From Actinomyces sp. oral taxon 170 str. F0386 (GTDB taxonomy: Bacteria > Actinomycetota > Actinomycetes > Actinomycetales > Actinomycetaceae): DNA of 64,000 bases. Location: contig NZ_GL882544.1 in the NCBI RefSeq assembly GCF_000195595.1, positions 310,001 through 374,000 on the forward strand, given 5' to 3'. The position numbers and the translations under genes are program-made. The notes below the pieces were generated by a model. The model ran no database searches. It saw only the letters and a program-made list of their open reading frames with translations, and had not been told where the DNA came from. Every line of letters begins with the position of its first letter. Position 1 is the stretch's first letter. Positions 9,970 to 20,092 of this stretch are shown here, piece after piece.

Positions 9970-11244
9970 CTAGAACCCGAGGCGGGCCAGGGCCTTGGGG
10001 TCGGACTGCCAGTCCTTGGCGGTGCGCACGTGCAGATCGAGGTAGACCTTGCGGCCCAGCAGCTTCTCGATGCCCTTGCGGGCGGTGACGCCCACCTCCT
10101 TGAGGCGCCGGCCGCCCTTGCCGATGACGATGGCCTTCTGGGAGTCGCGCTCGACGACGAGGCTCACGCGCACCTGGAGGCGCCCGCCCACCCCCTTGAT
10201 GCGGCCGACCTCGCGCTCGTCGTCGGGGTCGGCGATCTCGTCGACGACGACGGCCAGGGAGTGGGGCAGCTCGTCGCGCACGCCCTCCAGGGCGGCCTCG
10301 CGCACGAGCTCGGCGATCATGACCTGCTGGGGTTCGTCGGTGATCTCGCCCGTGGGGTACAGCGGCGGGGACAGCGGCATGTGCTTCAGCAGGACCTCCT
10401 CGAGGACGTCGATCTGCTCGTTGCGCTGGGCTGAGACCGGCACGATGTCGGCCCACTCCCCCAACTGGTCGACGGCCAGGAGCTGGGCGGCCAGAGCCTC
10501 GCGGGTGACGGTGTCCGCCTTGGTGACCACGGCGACCACGGGGGTGCGCAGCTCGGCGAGGTCTCGGGTGATGAAGCGGTCGCCCGGGCCGATCTTCTCG
10601 TTGGCGGGGATGCAGAAGACGACGACGTCGACGTCGGTGAGGGTCTCGCGCACCAGGTCGTTGAGGCGCTTGCCCAGCAGGGTGCGGGGGCGGTGGAGGC
10701 CGGGGGTGTCGACCAGGACGATCTGCGCCTTCTCCTTATGGATGACGCCGCGCACGTTGTGGCGGGTGGTCTGGGGGCGCCCGGAGGTGATGGCGATCTT
10801 GGCACCGACCAAGGCGTTGGTGAGGGTGGACTTGCCGGCGTTGGGACGGCCCACGATGCAGGCGAAGCCGGCGCGGAAGTCCTCGGGGAAGCCGGGGACG
10901 ACGATCTCGGCACGGGCCGAATCCGCAGAGTCTGCGGGCTCGTCCGCGTCGTCCTCCTCGTCCAGGATCGGGAAGCCGTCTGCATCCAGCCGGGCTGTGA
11001 CGTCGGAGTCGCCGTCCTCGGCTCCGGGCTCGTCCTCGTCGTCGACCTCCTCCTCATCGGGATCGGTCAACGGGTTGGGACCGTCCATGAGCTCGGCGTC
11101 GGAGGGAAAACGGAAGCCGGCCGGGGCGGGGCCGGGCTCAGGCATGACGAGAGGTTCGGCCGAGAGCGCCTCGGCGGCTTCCTCGGGCGCCTGGGGCTGG
11201 TCGTCGCGGGCTGCGGGGGCGGAGCGATCGGCGGTGTCAGTCAT
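9970..11244 (-). CDS. era: GTPase Era with long acidic N-terminal extension
   Basis: Essential GTPase that binds 16S rRNA and helps 30S assembly. G1 GRPNAGKST is at residues 132-140, followed by G3 DTPGLH, G4 TKAD and a C-terminal KH domain (VIGKGGRRLKEVG). At 424 residues it is about 120 longer than usual Era. The excess is an N-terminal region rich in Asp, Glu, Pro and Ala with runs such as DPDEEEVDDEDEPG. The ATG at 11244 overlaps the hlyC-like gene by eight bases, so translation is coupled. Later starts are not obvious, so the extension appears to be genuine. Confidence 0.93.
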   Translation of the reverse strand: MTDTADRSAPAARDDQPQAPEEAAEALSAEPLVMPEPGPAPAGFRFPSDAELMDGPNPLTDPDEEEVDDEDEPGAEDGDSDVTARLDADGFPILDEEDDADEPADSADSARAEIVVPGFPEDFRAGFACIVGRPNAGKSTLTNALVGAKIAITSGRPQTTRHNVRGVIHKEKAQIVLVDTPGLHRPRTLLGKRLNDLVRETLTDVDVVVFCIPANEKIGPGDRFITRDLAELRTPVVAVVTKADTVTREALAAQLLAVDQLGEWADIVPVSAQRNEQIDVLEEVLLKHMPLSPPLYPTGEITDEPQQVMIAELVREAALEGVRDELPHSLAVVVDEIADPDDEREVGRIKGVGGRLQVRVSLVVERDSQKAIVIGKGGRRLKEVGVTARKGIEKLLGRKVYLDLHVRTAKDWQSDPKALARLGF

Positions 11245-12523
11245 CGGGGTCCTCTTCGGGGGTGGGTGTGCGGGAGGCGAGAATGGTGGAGACCTGTCGG
11301 CGGCGGCCGGCGGTCTCCTCGGCCAGGAGGTGGACGCCCTGGATGTCTCCGGCGGCGCCGGGCAGGGGGACGCGGCCGATGGCCTTGGTGAGCAGGCCGC
11401 CGGCGGTGTCGACGTCGTCGTCGTCGATCTCGAGGTCGAAGAGCTCGCCGAGCTCGTCCAGGGCGAGCCGGGCGGGGACACGGTAGGTGCCGGGGGCGAC
11501 CTCGACGACCTCGGGCAGCTCGGGGTCGTGCTCGTCGGTGAGCTCGCCGACGACCTCCTCCAGGAGGTCCTCCATGGTGACGAGCCCGGCGGTGCCGCCG
11601 TACTCGTCGACGGCCAGGGCCATGTGGAAGCGGCCGGTCTGCATCTCGCGCAGGAGGTCGTCGGCGGGTTTCGTCTCAGGGACGTACTCGGCCTCGCGGA
11701 CGAACCCGGCCACGGCGAGTTCCTCGTGCTCGGGGTGGGCGGCCAGGCGGCGCAGGACGTCCTTGAGGTAGAGGATGCCGCGCACGTCGTCGGCGTCCTC
11801 CCCGATGACGGGCACACGGGAGTAGCCGGAGCGGATGAACAGGCGCATGGCGGCGGAGGCGGGCTTGTGGGCGTCGATGGTGACCATGTCGGTGCGCGGG
11901 ACCATGACCTCGCGCACGAGGGTCTGGCCGAGCTCGACGACGGAGCGCATCATCTCGCGGTCCTCGTCCTCGATGGTGTCGGTCTCGCCGATCTCGTCGA
12001 TCATCTCGCGCAGGTCCTCGTTGACGGCCTCGCGGGTCTCGGCGTCGGTGGGGGCGGCCTCGGTGCGGCGGGTGCGGGAGAGGAGGCGGCGCTGCGGGGC
12101 GCCCAGGACGTCGACCCAGGTGAGCAGGCGGCCCAGGGCCAGGAGGGTGCCGGCGGGGTTGCGTCGGCCGTAGGTTCGTGGGGAGAAGCCGACGACGACG
12201 CCCAGCAGGATGATGTTGGCCAGCAGGGCCAGGGCCAGGACCTGCCACCAGGCGCGCACGAGCCCGGAGGCGGCCAGGGTGATGAGGACGGCGGCGAGCA
12301 TGTCGACGGCGACGCGGGCGACGCTGAGGGAGGCCAGGACCCGGGTGCGGTGCTCGGCGAGGCGGCGGACCCGGGCGGCGCCGCGGCGGCCCTCCTCGAC
12401 GAGGTCGTCGGCGGCGGCTCGGGTGAAGCGCAGCAGGGCGGACTCGCCGGCCGAGAGCAGGGCGCCCAGAGCCAGGACGATCACCGCGCAGGCGATGAGC
12501 GCGGCGGTGGGGATACCGGTCAC
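11237..12523 (-). CDS. HlyC/CorC (CNNM) family membrane protein with CBS pair
   Basis: A 428-residue protein of the hemolysin C / magnesium efflux family. It has an N-terminal DUF21-type transmembrane region (hydrophobic segments within residues 1-130), a CBS domain pair (about 205-330, with [12 protein letters not shown] and [20 protein letters not shown]), and a CorC_HlyC C-terminal domain. The family is linked to Mg2+/Co2+ export; the 'hemolysin' name is historical. It lies in the classic actinobacterial order phoH-ybeY-this-era, with a seven-base gap from ybeY and an overlap with era. Confidence 0.92.
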   Translation of the reverse strand: MTGIPTAALIACAVIVLALGALLSAGESALLRFTRAAADDLVEEGRRGAARVRRLAEHRTRVLASLSVARVAVDMLAAVLITLAASGLVRAWWQVLALALLANIILLGVVVGFSPRTYGRRNPAGTLLALGRLLTWVDVLGAPQRRLLSRTRRTEAAPTDAETREAVNEDLREMIDEIGETDTIEDEDREMMRSVVELGQTLVREVMVPRTDMVTIDAHKPASAAMRLFIRSGYSRVPVIGEDADDVRGILYLKDVLRRLAAHPEHEELAVAGFVREAEYVPETKPADDLLREMQTGRFHMALAVDEYGGTAGLVTMEDLLEEVVGELTDEHDPELPEVVEVAPGTYRVPARLALDELGELFDLEIDDDDVDTAGGLLTKAIGRVPLPGAAGDIQGVHLLAEETAGRRRQVSTILASRTPTPEEDPDD

Positions 12524-12530
12524 GCGGGTC

Positions 12531-12978
12531 TCACTTGCCGCGCTCGGCCAGGAAGGTCAGCAGGAGGCGGCGCTGGAGGTCGAACATCTCCTTCTTCTCC
12601 TCGGGCTCGGCATGGTCGTAGCCCAGGAGGTGGAGGATGCCGTGGACGGTGAGCAGGAGCATCTCCTCGACCGCGGAGTGCCCGGCGGCCAGGGCCTGCT
12701 TGGCGGCGACCTGCGGGCACAGGACGATGTCGCCCAGGGTCCCGGCGGGGGTGGGTGAGTCGGCCGAACCGGGGCGCAGCTCGTCCATGGGGAAGCTCAT
12801 GACGTCGGTGGGGCCGGGCAGGTCGAGCCAGCGCACGTGGAGCTCTTCCATGGGCTCGGGGTCGATGAACATGATGTTGAGCTCGGCGGCGGGGCTGACG
12901 TGCATGGCGGTCAGGACGTGGTCGGCGAGGTCCGCGAACTCGGCGGCGTCGATGACGGTGGTGGTCTCGTTGATGACC

Positions 12979-12989
<11 letters not shown>
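12531..12989 (-). CDS. ybeY: Endoribonuclease YbeY (rRNA maturation)
   Basis: A 152-residue single-strand RNase needed for 16S rRNA 3' processing and ribosome quality control. The zinc-binding signature [11 protein letters not shown] is near residues 114-124. The ATG at 12989 ([10 protein letters not shown]) overlaps the end of phoH by 11 bases; upstream in-frame sequence belongs to the phoH frame shadow. Its neighbours phoH and era match its role in RNA metabolism. Confidence 0.94.
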
Positions 12990-14202
<1,213 letters not shown>

Positions 14203-14445
14203 CACTGTCGATCCTAGATGATTGGCCCCAGAGACGCCGAGGGCACGTCACCTCGGGCCTACTCGCACGCCGACATCACAAGATGCCATGGTTCGTCATC
14301 TGGACCGGCCGGGCCGATCGACGTTTTTCCGGCTCAATTCTCCAGTCCGATGTCTGCGCCTCGGATCAGCTAGTGTTGCCTTGTAGTCGGCCCTGGGCGC
14401 GAAATGCGGCGAGGCCCGAACCAGTAACGTCTTTCGAGGATTCGT

Positions 14446-14574
14446 ATGACTGACTACCTCACCCTTGGAAATGACGGCCGACTCGTAGACCGCGAAGACA
14501 AGACTCTGGAGCTCAAGCAGGATCTCAGTTCGCCCACAGGGCCGCTGCGCACCTTCGGGGAAGGTAGCGTCTGA
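14446..14574 (+). pseudogene. Truncated Schlafen AlbA_2 (ATP-binding/DNA-binding) gene remnant
   Basis: A 42-codon frame begins with ATG at 14446 behind a GAGGA site. It encodes a start typical of AlbA_2 / 'putative DNA-binding' proteins (VDREDKTLELKQDLSSPTG, then PLRTF), but leaves homology where the family continues with an AFANTAGG-like block, and stops at 14574. Known family members are several hundred residues long, so this looks like the surviving 5' end after a deletion. The rest of the 14206-14671 gap shows no other recognisable gene. Confidence 0.55.
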
Positions 14575-14671
14575 AAGCGACTCGACGCGCCGAGACTGGC
14601 CGTAGTCGGTGACGGACTTCGAGATCGGCGCCAGCAGCACAGTCATCCGCAGCCGCCAGACAGAGCCACTG

Positions 14672-15571
14672 CTATCCGGGGAGCTGCCGGCGTGGGGGAA
14701 GAGGGCAGACCACCTGTGCGAGTACGTGCTGGACCGTGGTGTCGATGTCCGTGTTCGCACGGATGCTCCGATTGCCACGTGGCCCCAGTAGCCTCTGCTC
14801 GTCCGCTCGGTACAGGTCCGTCAGACTCTGCGCAATGTGCGAAGCGAAGCCGGCCTTCATCAGGGCGTCCATCCAACCGGGCTCAGGGATCGGCATGACC
14901 TCAAGCGGCTTGCCCAGGGCATCACTCAGCGACCTGGCAACCTGACGCTCGGTGTACTCCGGGCCCACGATGTCCACAGCCTCACTGGACCGTGTATCCG
15001 CCAGCAGCTCCTGGACCGCGATCGCCGCGATGTCACAGGTGGCCACCATGGGCAGGGGCGTGTCCGCACTTGAGGCGAAAACGGGGAAGACCCCCTCGCG
15101 CAGGACTACTCCGAGGACATCCCCGAACTTCTCCTGGAAGTGCCCCGGGCGCAGTGCAGTCAAGGTGGTGCCCGTCTGTGCAAGCGCCTGTTCCATGTGG
15201 TGCAGGCCCAGAATCGGCCCAGTGCCTTCGGCTAGATCCGCGCCGCCGGAGGAGAGCATCACAGTATGGCGAACGTCGGAGTCCTTGACCGCGTTGGAAA
15301 CCGCCCCCACCACTTCTGCGGCGTACTGGTCCAGGTCCGGCACGGAAAGGTCGAAGGGCATCATGGCGAAGAACGCTTTTGCGCCGTTCAGGGCCTCGGT
15401 GAGCTTCTGGCCGTCTCGTAGGTCCATGACCACAGCTTCAGCCCCTCGGGAGGTCCAATCGGCAGCCGCATCTGGACGACGGACGACAGCACGGACGGGG
15501 TGGCCGGAATCGAGTAGGTCGCCGGCAACGGCTGAACCGATGCGACCGCTGGCTCCAGAGATGACGTACAT
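14672..15571 (-). CDS. NmrA-like NAD(P)-binding oxidoreductase
   Basis: An atypical short-chain-dehydrogenase-fold protein of 299 residues. The N-terminal dinucleotide-binding motif is YVISGASGRIGSAVAGDLLD; the middle (MMPFDLSVPDLDQY, then HTVMLSSGGA) matches NmrA/NAD(P)H-azoreductase-like proteins. It may be a redox-sensing or small-molecule reductase. It lies 15 bases downstream of a DUF1772 gene on the same strand, and both diverge from an AraC regulator. The final ~15 residues (CPLPPRRQLPG) are atypical and lie next to the truncated AlbA_2 remnant, so the 3' end may be a recombination joint. Confidence 0.85.
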   Translation of the reverse strand: MYVISGASGRIGSAVAGDLLDSGHPVRAVVRRPDAAADWTSRGAEAVVMDLRDGQKLTEALNGAKAFFAMMPFDLSVPDLDQYAAEVVGAVSNAVKDSDVRHTVMLSSGGADLAEGTGPILGLHHMEQALAQTGTTLTALRPGHFQEKFGDVLGVVLREGVFPVFASSADTPLPMVATCDIAAIAVQELLADTRSSEAVDIVGPEYTERQVARSLSDALGKPLEVMPIPEPGWMDALMKAGFASHIAQSLTDLYRADEQRLLGPRGNRSIRANTDIDTTVQHVLAQVVCPLPPRRQLPG

Positions 15572-15586
15572 GGTGACTCCTGTTCT

Positions 15587-16165
15587 CTATGGTCGATCCT
15601 TCTCAGAAAGGTGCGCTGTACTCCGAACGATCCGTGTCTGGCCGCGCCGGTCGACCGATCCCGCCGGTCGCCGCCGGTTGGAGAAGATGTTCATGGCAGT
15701 TCCAACGCCCAGTCCCACAGCACCCAGGAGTGAGAGAACGGCTCGCACGCTGTTTGCGGAGGTCCATTCGTCCAGGTAGATGTGCCAGACCCGGGCCCCT
15801 TCAACAGTCCCCGCTACCACGTCGGCCAGGCGGTTGTTGCGCGGAACGTTGTAGACGATGGTCAGCACCCAGCCCGCCAGATACAGAACGCCTCCTGCAG
15901 CGGAGATCTGGTCTCCGACGACCCGATCCTTCTTATGCAAGTTGTGCACCACGGTCCACGCGCTGGCGATCGCTGTGCCAAAGAAGAAGGTCGTGAATGG
16001 CACCTGCACGGCAGTGCGGTTGAACTTCTGCATAGTCTCGATCGCCTCAGCGTCCGGCAACGAATCCAGCCAAGGCATCACCCTGGCCGAGAAGTTGGCG
16101 TAGACGCCACCGACAACGGCGGAACCGACTGCGCCGCATGCGGACACAATGTTGTTCAGTGACAT
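15587..16165 (-). CDS. DUF1772 (anthrone oxygenase-like) membrane protein
   Basis: A 192-residue protein with about four hydrophobic segments. The DUF1772 features are an N-terminal glycine-rich helix followed by YANFSARVMPWLDSLPDAEAIETMQKFN, and later YNVPRNNRLA. The family includes fungal anthrone oxygenases, but bacterial members are mostly uncharacterised. It is probably cotranscribed with the NmrA-like gene and controlled by the divergent AraC protein. Confidence 0.82.
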   Translation of the reverse strand: MSLNNIVSACGAVGSAVVGGVYANFSARVMPWLDSLPDAEAIETMQKFNRTAVQVPFTTFFFGTAIASAWTVVHNLHKKDRVVGDQISAAGGVLYLAGWVLTIVYNVPRNNRLADVVAGTVEGARVWHIYLDEWTSANSVRAVLSLLGAVGLGVGTAMNIFSNRRRPAGSVDRRGQTRIVRSTAHLSEKDRP

Positions 16166-16330
16166 GACTCTCTATCCTCCGAGGAACTGAGGTGGCAACC
16201 GAGACCGGGCAGCGCTTCTCCGATCGCTGCTCGGTTACCCCCATTCCATCGGCGAGGCATCCACAGCTCCATGGGGCGGCGGCTCACCCGCATACGACGT
16301 CGGCTCGGACAGCCCTTAGACTTCAGACAT

Positions 16331-17275
16331 ATGGACCTGCTGGAGGACTTCCTGGCCCAGCCTCACGCTCGCGACGCGTTCCTGCTGCGCGTGGTCATGG
16401 GGCGTCCCTGGTCATTGTCGGTGGAGGATGAGGCGCCGCTGACCATCATCCCCGTGCTCAGCGGCGGAGGATGGATCACTGCGGACGGATCGCGCCCGCA
16501 CCGATTCGAGGCCGGTGAAGTCCTCGTGGTGCGCTCTCCCACGGCCTACACCCTGAGATCGGGCCAGGACCACGATGGCGGTGTCAGGATTGGGGCCGGT
16601 CAGGTCTGCTCAGGCCCGGACGGCCGTGACCTGTCCGAAGAGCTGAGTACCGGGATCCGTACGTGGGGCAATGATCCACAGGGCGAGGACCAGCTGCTGG
16701 TGGGCACCTACCGGCACCACTCCGAATTGGGGCGACTGATGCTGCAGTCCCTGCCGCCGTGGTTCCTGGTGAACGCCCCTGACCCGGAACTGGTCAGTCT
16801 GTTGAACCGCGAGACCGTCCACGACGGGTTTGCGCAATCCAGTGTTCTGGACAGGCTCCTGGACGTCCTGCTGGTCACCACGCTGCGTGCCTGGATCAGC
16901 GCCGGGGCGCAGAACCATGTCACTCTCCTCTCCGCTCCCCGGGACGACGTGGTACGCAGGGCCACGGAGGCGGTGCAGGCAGCCCCCTCGCGAGAGTGGA
17001 CAGTGGAGTCGCTGGCGGCTCTAGCAGGCGTCTCCAGGGCCTCTCTCACGAGGCGCTTCAATGCCACGCTCGGCGTCTCCCCCATGACCTACGTGACCCA
17101 GTGGCGGTTGGCGACGGCCGCCGATCTCCTGGATCGCAGCGATGCCACCTTGTCCGCCATTGCCCACCAGGTGGGGTACGCCAGCCCTTTCAGCTTCTCC
17201 TCAGCGTTCAAAAGCCGATACGGCCTGAGTCCCCGCGACTTCCGCGCCGCGGCCGCCACTTCACGTACCCACTAA
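16331..17275 (+). CDS. AraC-family regulator (cupin-type)
   Basis: A 314-residue regulator with an N-terminal cupin sensor of the AraC_binding_N/cupin_6 kind (WSLSVEDEAPLTIIPVLSGG, then FEAGEVLVVRSPTAYTL). Two C-terminal HTH motifs occupy about residues 215-310 (SLAALAGVSRASLTRRFNAT; IAHQVGYASPFSFSSAFKSR). The ATG at 16331 was chosen over one at 16271 because family members begin with MDLLxDFL-like sequence. A TAGACT -10 box lies eight bases upstream, implying a leaderless mRNA. It probably controls the divergent DUF1772-NmrA pair; such regulators commonly sit beside quinone or aldehyde redox genes. Confidence 0.9.
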   Translation: MDLLEDFLAQPHARDAFLLRVVMGRPWSLSVEDEAPLTIIPVLSGGGWITADGSRPHRFEAGEVLVVRSPTAYTLRSGQDHDGGVRIGAGQVCSGPDGRDLSEELSTGIRTWGNDPQGEDQLLVGTYRHHSELGRLMLQSLPPWFLVNAPDPELVSLLNRETVHDGFAQSSVLDRLLDVLLVTTLRAWISAGAQNHVTLLSAPRDDVVRRATEAVQAAPSREWTVESLAALAGVSRASLTRRFNATLGVSPMTYVTQWRLATAADLLDRSDATLSAIAHQVGYASPFSFSSAFKSRYGLSPRDFRAAAATSRTH

Positions 17276-17352
17276 CCACTTCCCACCGGTGTTGATGACC
17301 TGGGCAGGCACGGATGGTTAGTATGCTTGTGAATAACTCCCATGGTCTTCTC

Positions 17353-18222
17353 TCACATCAGCATGGCAAGAGTCCCACCGACGAGCAGCGCCAGCCCCAC
17401 AAGGTAGCGCCTGCCGACAACCTCCCGCAGGACGAGGGCTGAGAAGAGGACGGTGACCAGCACGCTCAGCTTGTCGATGGGGACGACCACACTGGCAGGG
17501 CCGTCCTGGAGCGCTCGGTAGTAGCAGAGCCAGGAGGCGCAGGTAGCAACCCCGGAGGCGAGGACAAAACCAAGTTCACCACGCGGGACGGTACGAACCT
17601 CGTGGAGTTTCCCGGTGACGGCGACCATCACCCAGGCCATCACCAGGACCACCCCCGTGCGGATCGCGGTGCCGAGGTTGGATTCCACCCCTGTGATGCC
17701 GGCCTTGCCGAGGATCGCGGTGAGCGCGGCGAAGAAGGCTGAGCCGAGCGCATAGAGCAGCCAGCCTCCGCCGTTGTGCACGGCCCGAGGCAGGCCGCGC
17801 AGGTCATCGGCGTCGAGCATCAACAACGTCCCGGCCGCGATGAGCACAACCCCGAACGCCCCGATGAGGCTCACCCTCTCCCCCAGGAAGATGAGGGCGA
17901 GTAGCACCGTCAGCACCGTGCTCAGCTTGTCGATCGGGACCACCTTGCTGACACTGCCGAGCTGGAGCGCCTTGAAGTAGCACAGCCAGGAGGCCCCTGT
18001 CGCCAGCCCAGAGAGCACCAGCAGTCCGGTGCTGTGGGCATCGAGGTGGGCCAGCTCGGCCTGCGAGCCGACGATGAGCACCATGCCCCAGGCGCCCGCC
18101 AGCACTACGACAGTGCGCAGCGCCGTCGCCACGGTCGAGTCAGTGGTACGGATCCCCTCCTTGGCCAGGACGGCGGTGATGCCGGCAAAAAGTGCTGAGC
18201 CGCAGGCGAGGATAATCCACAT
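17353..18222 (-). CDS. EamA/DMT-family transporter
   Basis: A 289-residue integral membrane protein with about ten hydrophobic segments arranged as two EamA repeats. The repeats are recognisable by duplicated TATALRTVVVL/GTAIRTGVVLV and SKVVPIDKLSTVLTVLLALI/SVVVPIDKLSVLVTVLFSAL blocks. It is a drug/metabolite exporter of unknown substrate. No partner gene is close and the 77-base gap to the AraC gene shows no clear terminator. Confidence 0.88.
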   Translation of the reverse strand: MWIILACGSALFAGITAVLAKEGIRTTDSTVATALRTVVVLAGAWGMVLIVGSQAELAHLDAHSTGLLVLSGLATGASWLCYFKALQLGSVSKVVPIDKLSTVLTVLLALIFLGERVSLIGAFGVVLIAAGTLLMLDADDLRGLPRAVHNGGGWLLYALGSAFFAALTAILGKAGITGVESNLGTAIRTGVVLVMAWVMVAVTGKLHEVRTVPRGELGFVLASGVATCASWLCYYRALQDGPASVVVPIDKLSVLVTVLFSALVLREVVGRRYLVGLALLVGGTLAMLM

Positions 18223-18309
18223 AAGGCAACCCTAACCCCGTTCGACACCACTGCACGTCGGGCGCGAAGGCCCTTGCCCTCGCTCCTGCCGTTGCAGGCT
18301 CCTCCCGGT

Positions 18310-19056
18310 TCAGCGGGTCTTGCGCGGCACGGTGGAGGCCGCCACCCCCAGGACCACCAGACCGAAGCAGACCAGGTAGATCAGGTACCGGAAGAAATCG
18401 TCGGAGGGCTCGCTGGCCGTCGTGAGCTCGGTGACGGCGTCGACCGCCCAGCTCATGGGCAGAGCGTCACCAACCACCTCCAGGGCGCGCGGCAGCTGGT
18501 CGCGGCTGACCAGGAGACCACACAGGAACAGCTGGGGCGCGATGACCACCGGCATGAACTGGACGGCCTGGAACTCGGTGCGCGCGAAGGCCGAGACCAG
18601 CAGCCCCAGGGACACCCCGACGAAGGCGTCGACCAGGGCGGTGAGCACCACCCACCCCCAGGCGGCGGAGATGTCCACGTCCAGTCCCCATGCGGCCACG
18701 GCGCACAGGATGAGGGACTGGATGACGGCGGTCAGCGCGAAGGCAGTGGCGTAGCCGAACAGGAGGTCGGCCCGATGGATCGGGGTGGTCCACAGCCGCT
18801 CCAGGGTTCCGCTGACGCGTTCACGCAGCATGGCGACGCTGGTGACCAGGAACATGACCGTCGTCGGCAGAATCGCCATCATGGAGACGGCGATATGGTT
18901 GAACAGCAGGTCCGCGCCGGGGTAGTCGCGGTAGACGAAGTACAGCAGGGTCAGCAGCGCGGCGGGCACGATCGCGATGAGGCCGACCGTGCGCCGGTCG
19001 GCGCGCAGCTGGGTGAGAATGCGGCGAGTGGTGGCCAGGTAAGTGCGCAGATGCAT
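18310..19056 (-). CDS. ABC-2 type transporter permease
   Basis: A 248-residue permease with about six transmembrane segments. The block MLRERVSGTLERLWTTPIHR is characteristic of ABC-2 permeases near the coupling helix, and PMSWAVDAV precedes the last helices. The ATG at 19056 is eight bases after the stop of the ATPase gene. With the ATPase it makes a simple two-gene exporter next to a TetR regulator, an arrangement seen with drug-efflux ABC systems in Actinobacteria. Confidence 0.88.
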   Translation of the reverse strand: MHLRTYLATTRRILTQLRADRRTVGLIAIVPAALLTLLYFVYRDYPGADLLFNHIAVSMMAILPTTVMFLVTSVAMLRERVSGTLERLWTTPIHRADLLFGYATAFALTAVIQSLILCAVAAWGLDVDISAAWGWVVLTALVDAFVGVSLGLLVSAFARTEFQAVQFMPVVIAPQLFLCGLLVSRDQLPRALEVVGDALPMSWAVDAVTELTTASEPSDDFFRYLIYLVCFGLVVLGVAASTVPRKTR

Positions 19057-19064
19057 CAGCGCTG

Positions 19065-19883
19065 CTATCCCTTCTGCTCGGGCTGGCTCTCGGAGTCGGC
19101 GATAACGGCCAGGAAGGCGGCATCGACCGTGTCCGCCCCGGTGCTGGCCAGGAGGTCCTTGGCCGTGGTGGTGGCCAGGATGCGGCCCTGGCGCATGAGG
19201 AGGACCTGGTCGCAGCGGAAGGCCTCGTCCATGACGTGGCTGGAGACCAGGAGGCTGGCGCCACGCTCGGCCAGAGCATGGAAGGTGGCCCACAGCTCCT
19301 CGCGGGTGACGGGGTCCAGGCCGACGGTCGGTTCGTCCATGACGAGCAGGTCCGGGTCGGCCACGAGCGCGCAGGCCAGGCTCACGCGCCCGGCCTCACC
19401 ACCGGAGTAGGTGGACACGGGCCGGTCCGCCAGGACGGTGAGCCCGACGACGTCGAGGACCTCATCCAGGTCGCGGGCCCGGCTGCCGGCCAGGGAGGCG
19501 AAGTAGCGCAGGTTCTGGCGGGCCGTCAGGTCGGTGTAGACGGCCTGATCCTGGGTGACGTAGCCGACCCGGCCGCGCACTGCGGCAGCGCCGGGGGCAT
19601 GCCCGAGGACCTCGACCTGCCCGCGGTAGCGCTGAACCCCGACAACGGTGCGCATGAGGGTGGTCTTGCCGCAGCCCGAGGGGCCGAGCAGACCGGTGAT
19701 GGTACCGGGCGCCAGGCTCAGGTCCAGGCCGTGGAGGATCTCCTTATGCCCGCGCGTCACGCGCAGGTCCGTCGTGGTGACGGCCAACGGCGCCGAAGCA
19801 GCTGCGGAGTGAGGGCTTGAGTCGTGCGATCGGTTGCTGGCCCCCGACTCCCGGGGTGCGTCTCCTTCATCGCTTTTCATCAT
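19065..19883 (-). CDS. ABC transporter ATP-binding protein (TetR-linked exporter)
   Basis: A 272-residue ATPase with Walker A GPSGCGKTT, Q-loop VTQDQAVYTD, degenerate signature YSGGEAGRVSLACAL and Walker B LLVMDEPTVGLDP. The start is the first ATG of the pair at 19883/19880. A TATATT -10 box lies six bases before it and a TGGACA -35 another 17 bases out, so the message is probably leaderless. A longer frame reaching 20039 crosses the promoter and an inverted repeat and is rejected. The start codons lie inside a 16-base palindrome, the likely operator. Confidence 0.9.
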   Translation of the reverse strand: MMKSDEGDAPRESGASNRSHDSSPHSAAASAPLAVTTTDLRVTRGHKEILHGLDLSLAPGTITGLLGPSGCGKTTLMRTVVGVQRYRGQVEVLGHAPGAAAVRGRVGYVTQDQAVYTDLTARQNLRYFASLAGSRARDLDEVLDVVGLTVLADRPVSTYSGGEAGRVSLACALVADPDLLVMDEPTVGLDPVTREELWATFHALAERGASLLVSSHVMDEAFRCDQVLLMRQGRILATTTAKDLLASTGADTVDAAFLAVIADSESQPEQKG

Positions 19884-19918
19884 ATGATGAATATAGGTCG
19901 ACGGCGACCTGCTGTCCA
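19876..19918 (-). promoter_or_regulatory. Promoter and start-codon-overlapping operator of ABC exporter
   Basis: Minus strand: -35 TGGACA (19913-19918), a 17-base spacer, and -10 TATATT (19890-19895). The perfect 16-base palindrome with arms TTCATCAT/ATGATGAA (19876-19891) covers the -10 edge, the predicted transcription start and both ATG codons. It is the obvious site for the TetR protein encoded upstream. Confidence 0.65.
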
Positions 19919-19937
19919 GGGCCTGGAGCTGGAAACT

Positions 19938-20056
19938 GTCCGCATGGGACGACTTTGAACGCCCCTTCAGCCAGGACAGTTCACATCTGTGCAGGTCAGA
20001 GCGGCTTAGCTTGGTTCCAAGCCGGAAATGCGGCTTCAAAGTCGTCCCATACGGAC
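19938..20056. repeat. MITE-like inverted-repeat element (119 bp)
   Basis: Terminal arms of 22 bases (19938-19959 and 20035-20056) are inverted copies with one mismatch; each contains GGGACGACTTTGAA or its complement. A 75-base centre holds a smaller GCTTGG-TT-CCAAGC hairpin. AAACT occurs directly before the left arm (19933-19937) and again at 20058-20062, a possible target duplication. No coding capacity. It lies between tetR and the promoter of the exporter. An ordinary long hairpin is the alternative. Confidence 0.5.
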
Positions 20057-20092
20057 AAAACTCGCCTCGGAGACCTCAACCGATCTCAGCGA

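Noticed and set aside
7432-10434. A 1000-codon open frame on the plus strand opposite putA and era.
   Set aside because: High-GC DNA leaves antisense frames open. The translation is Gly/Val/Ala/Asp-rich with no domain, while the minus strand encodes clear PutA and Era.
14296-14778. A 160-codon minus-strand frame between phoH and the NmrA-like gene.
   Set aside because: No family resemblance, no ribosome site, and it overlaps the better-supported AlbA_2 remnant and the NmrA-like gene.
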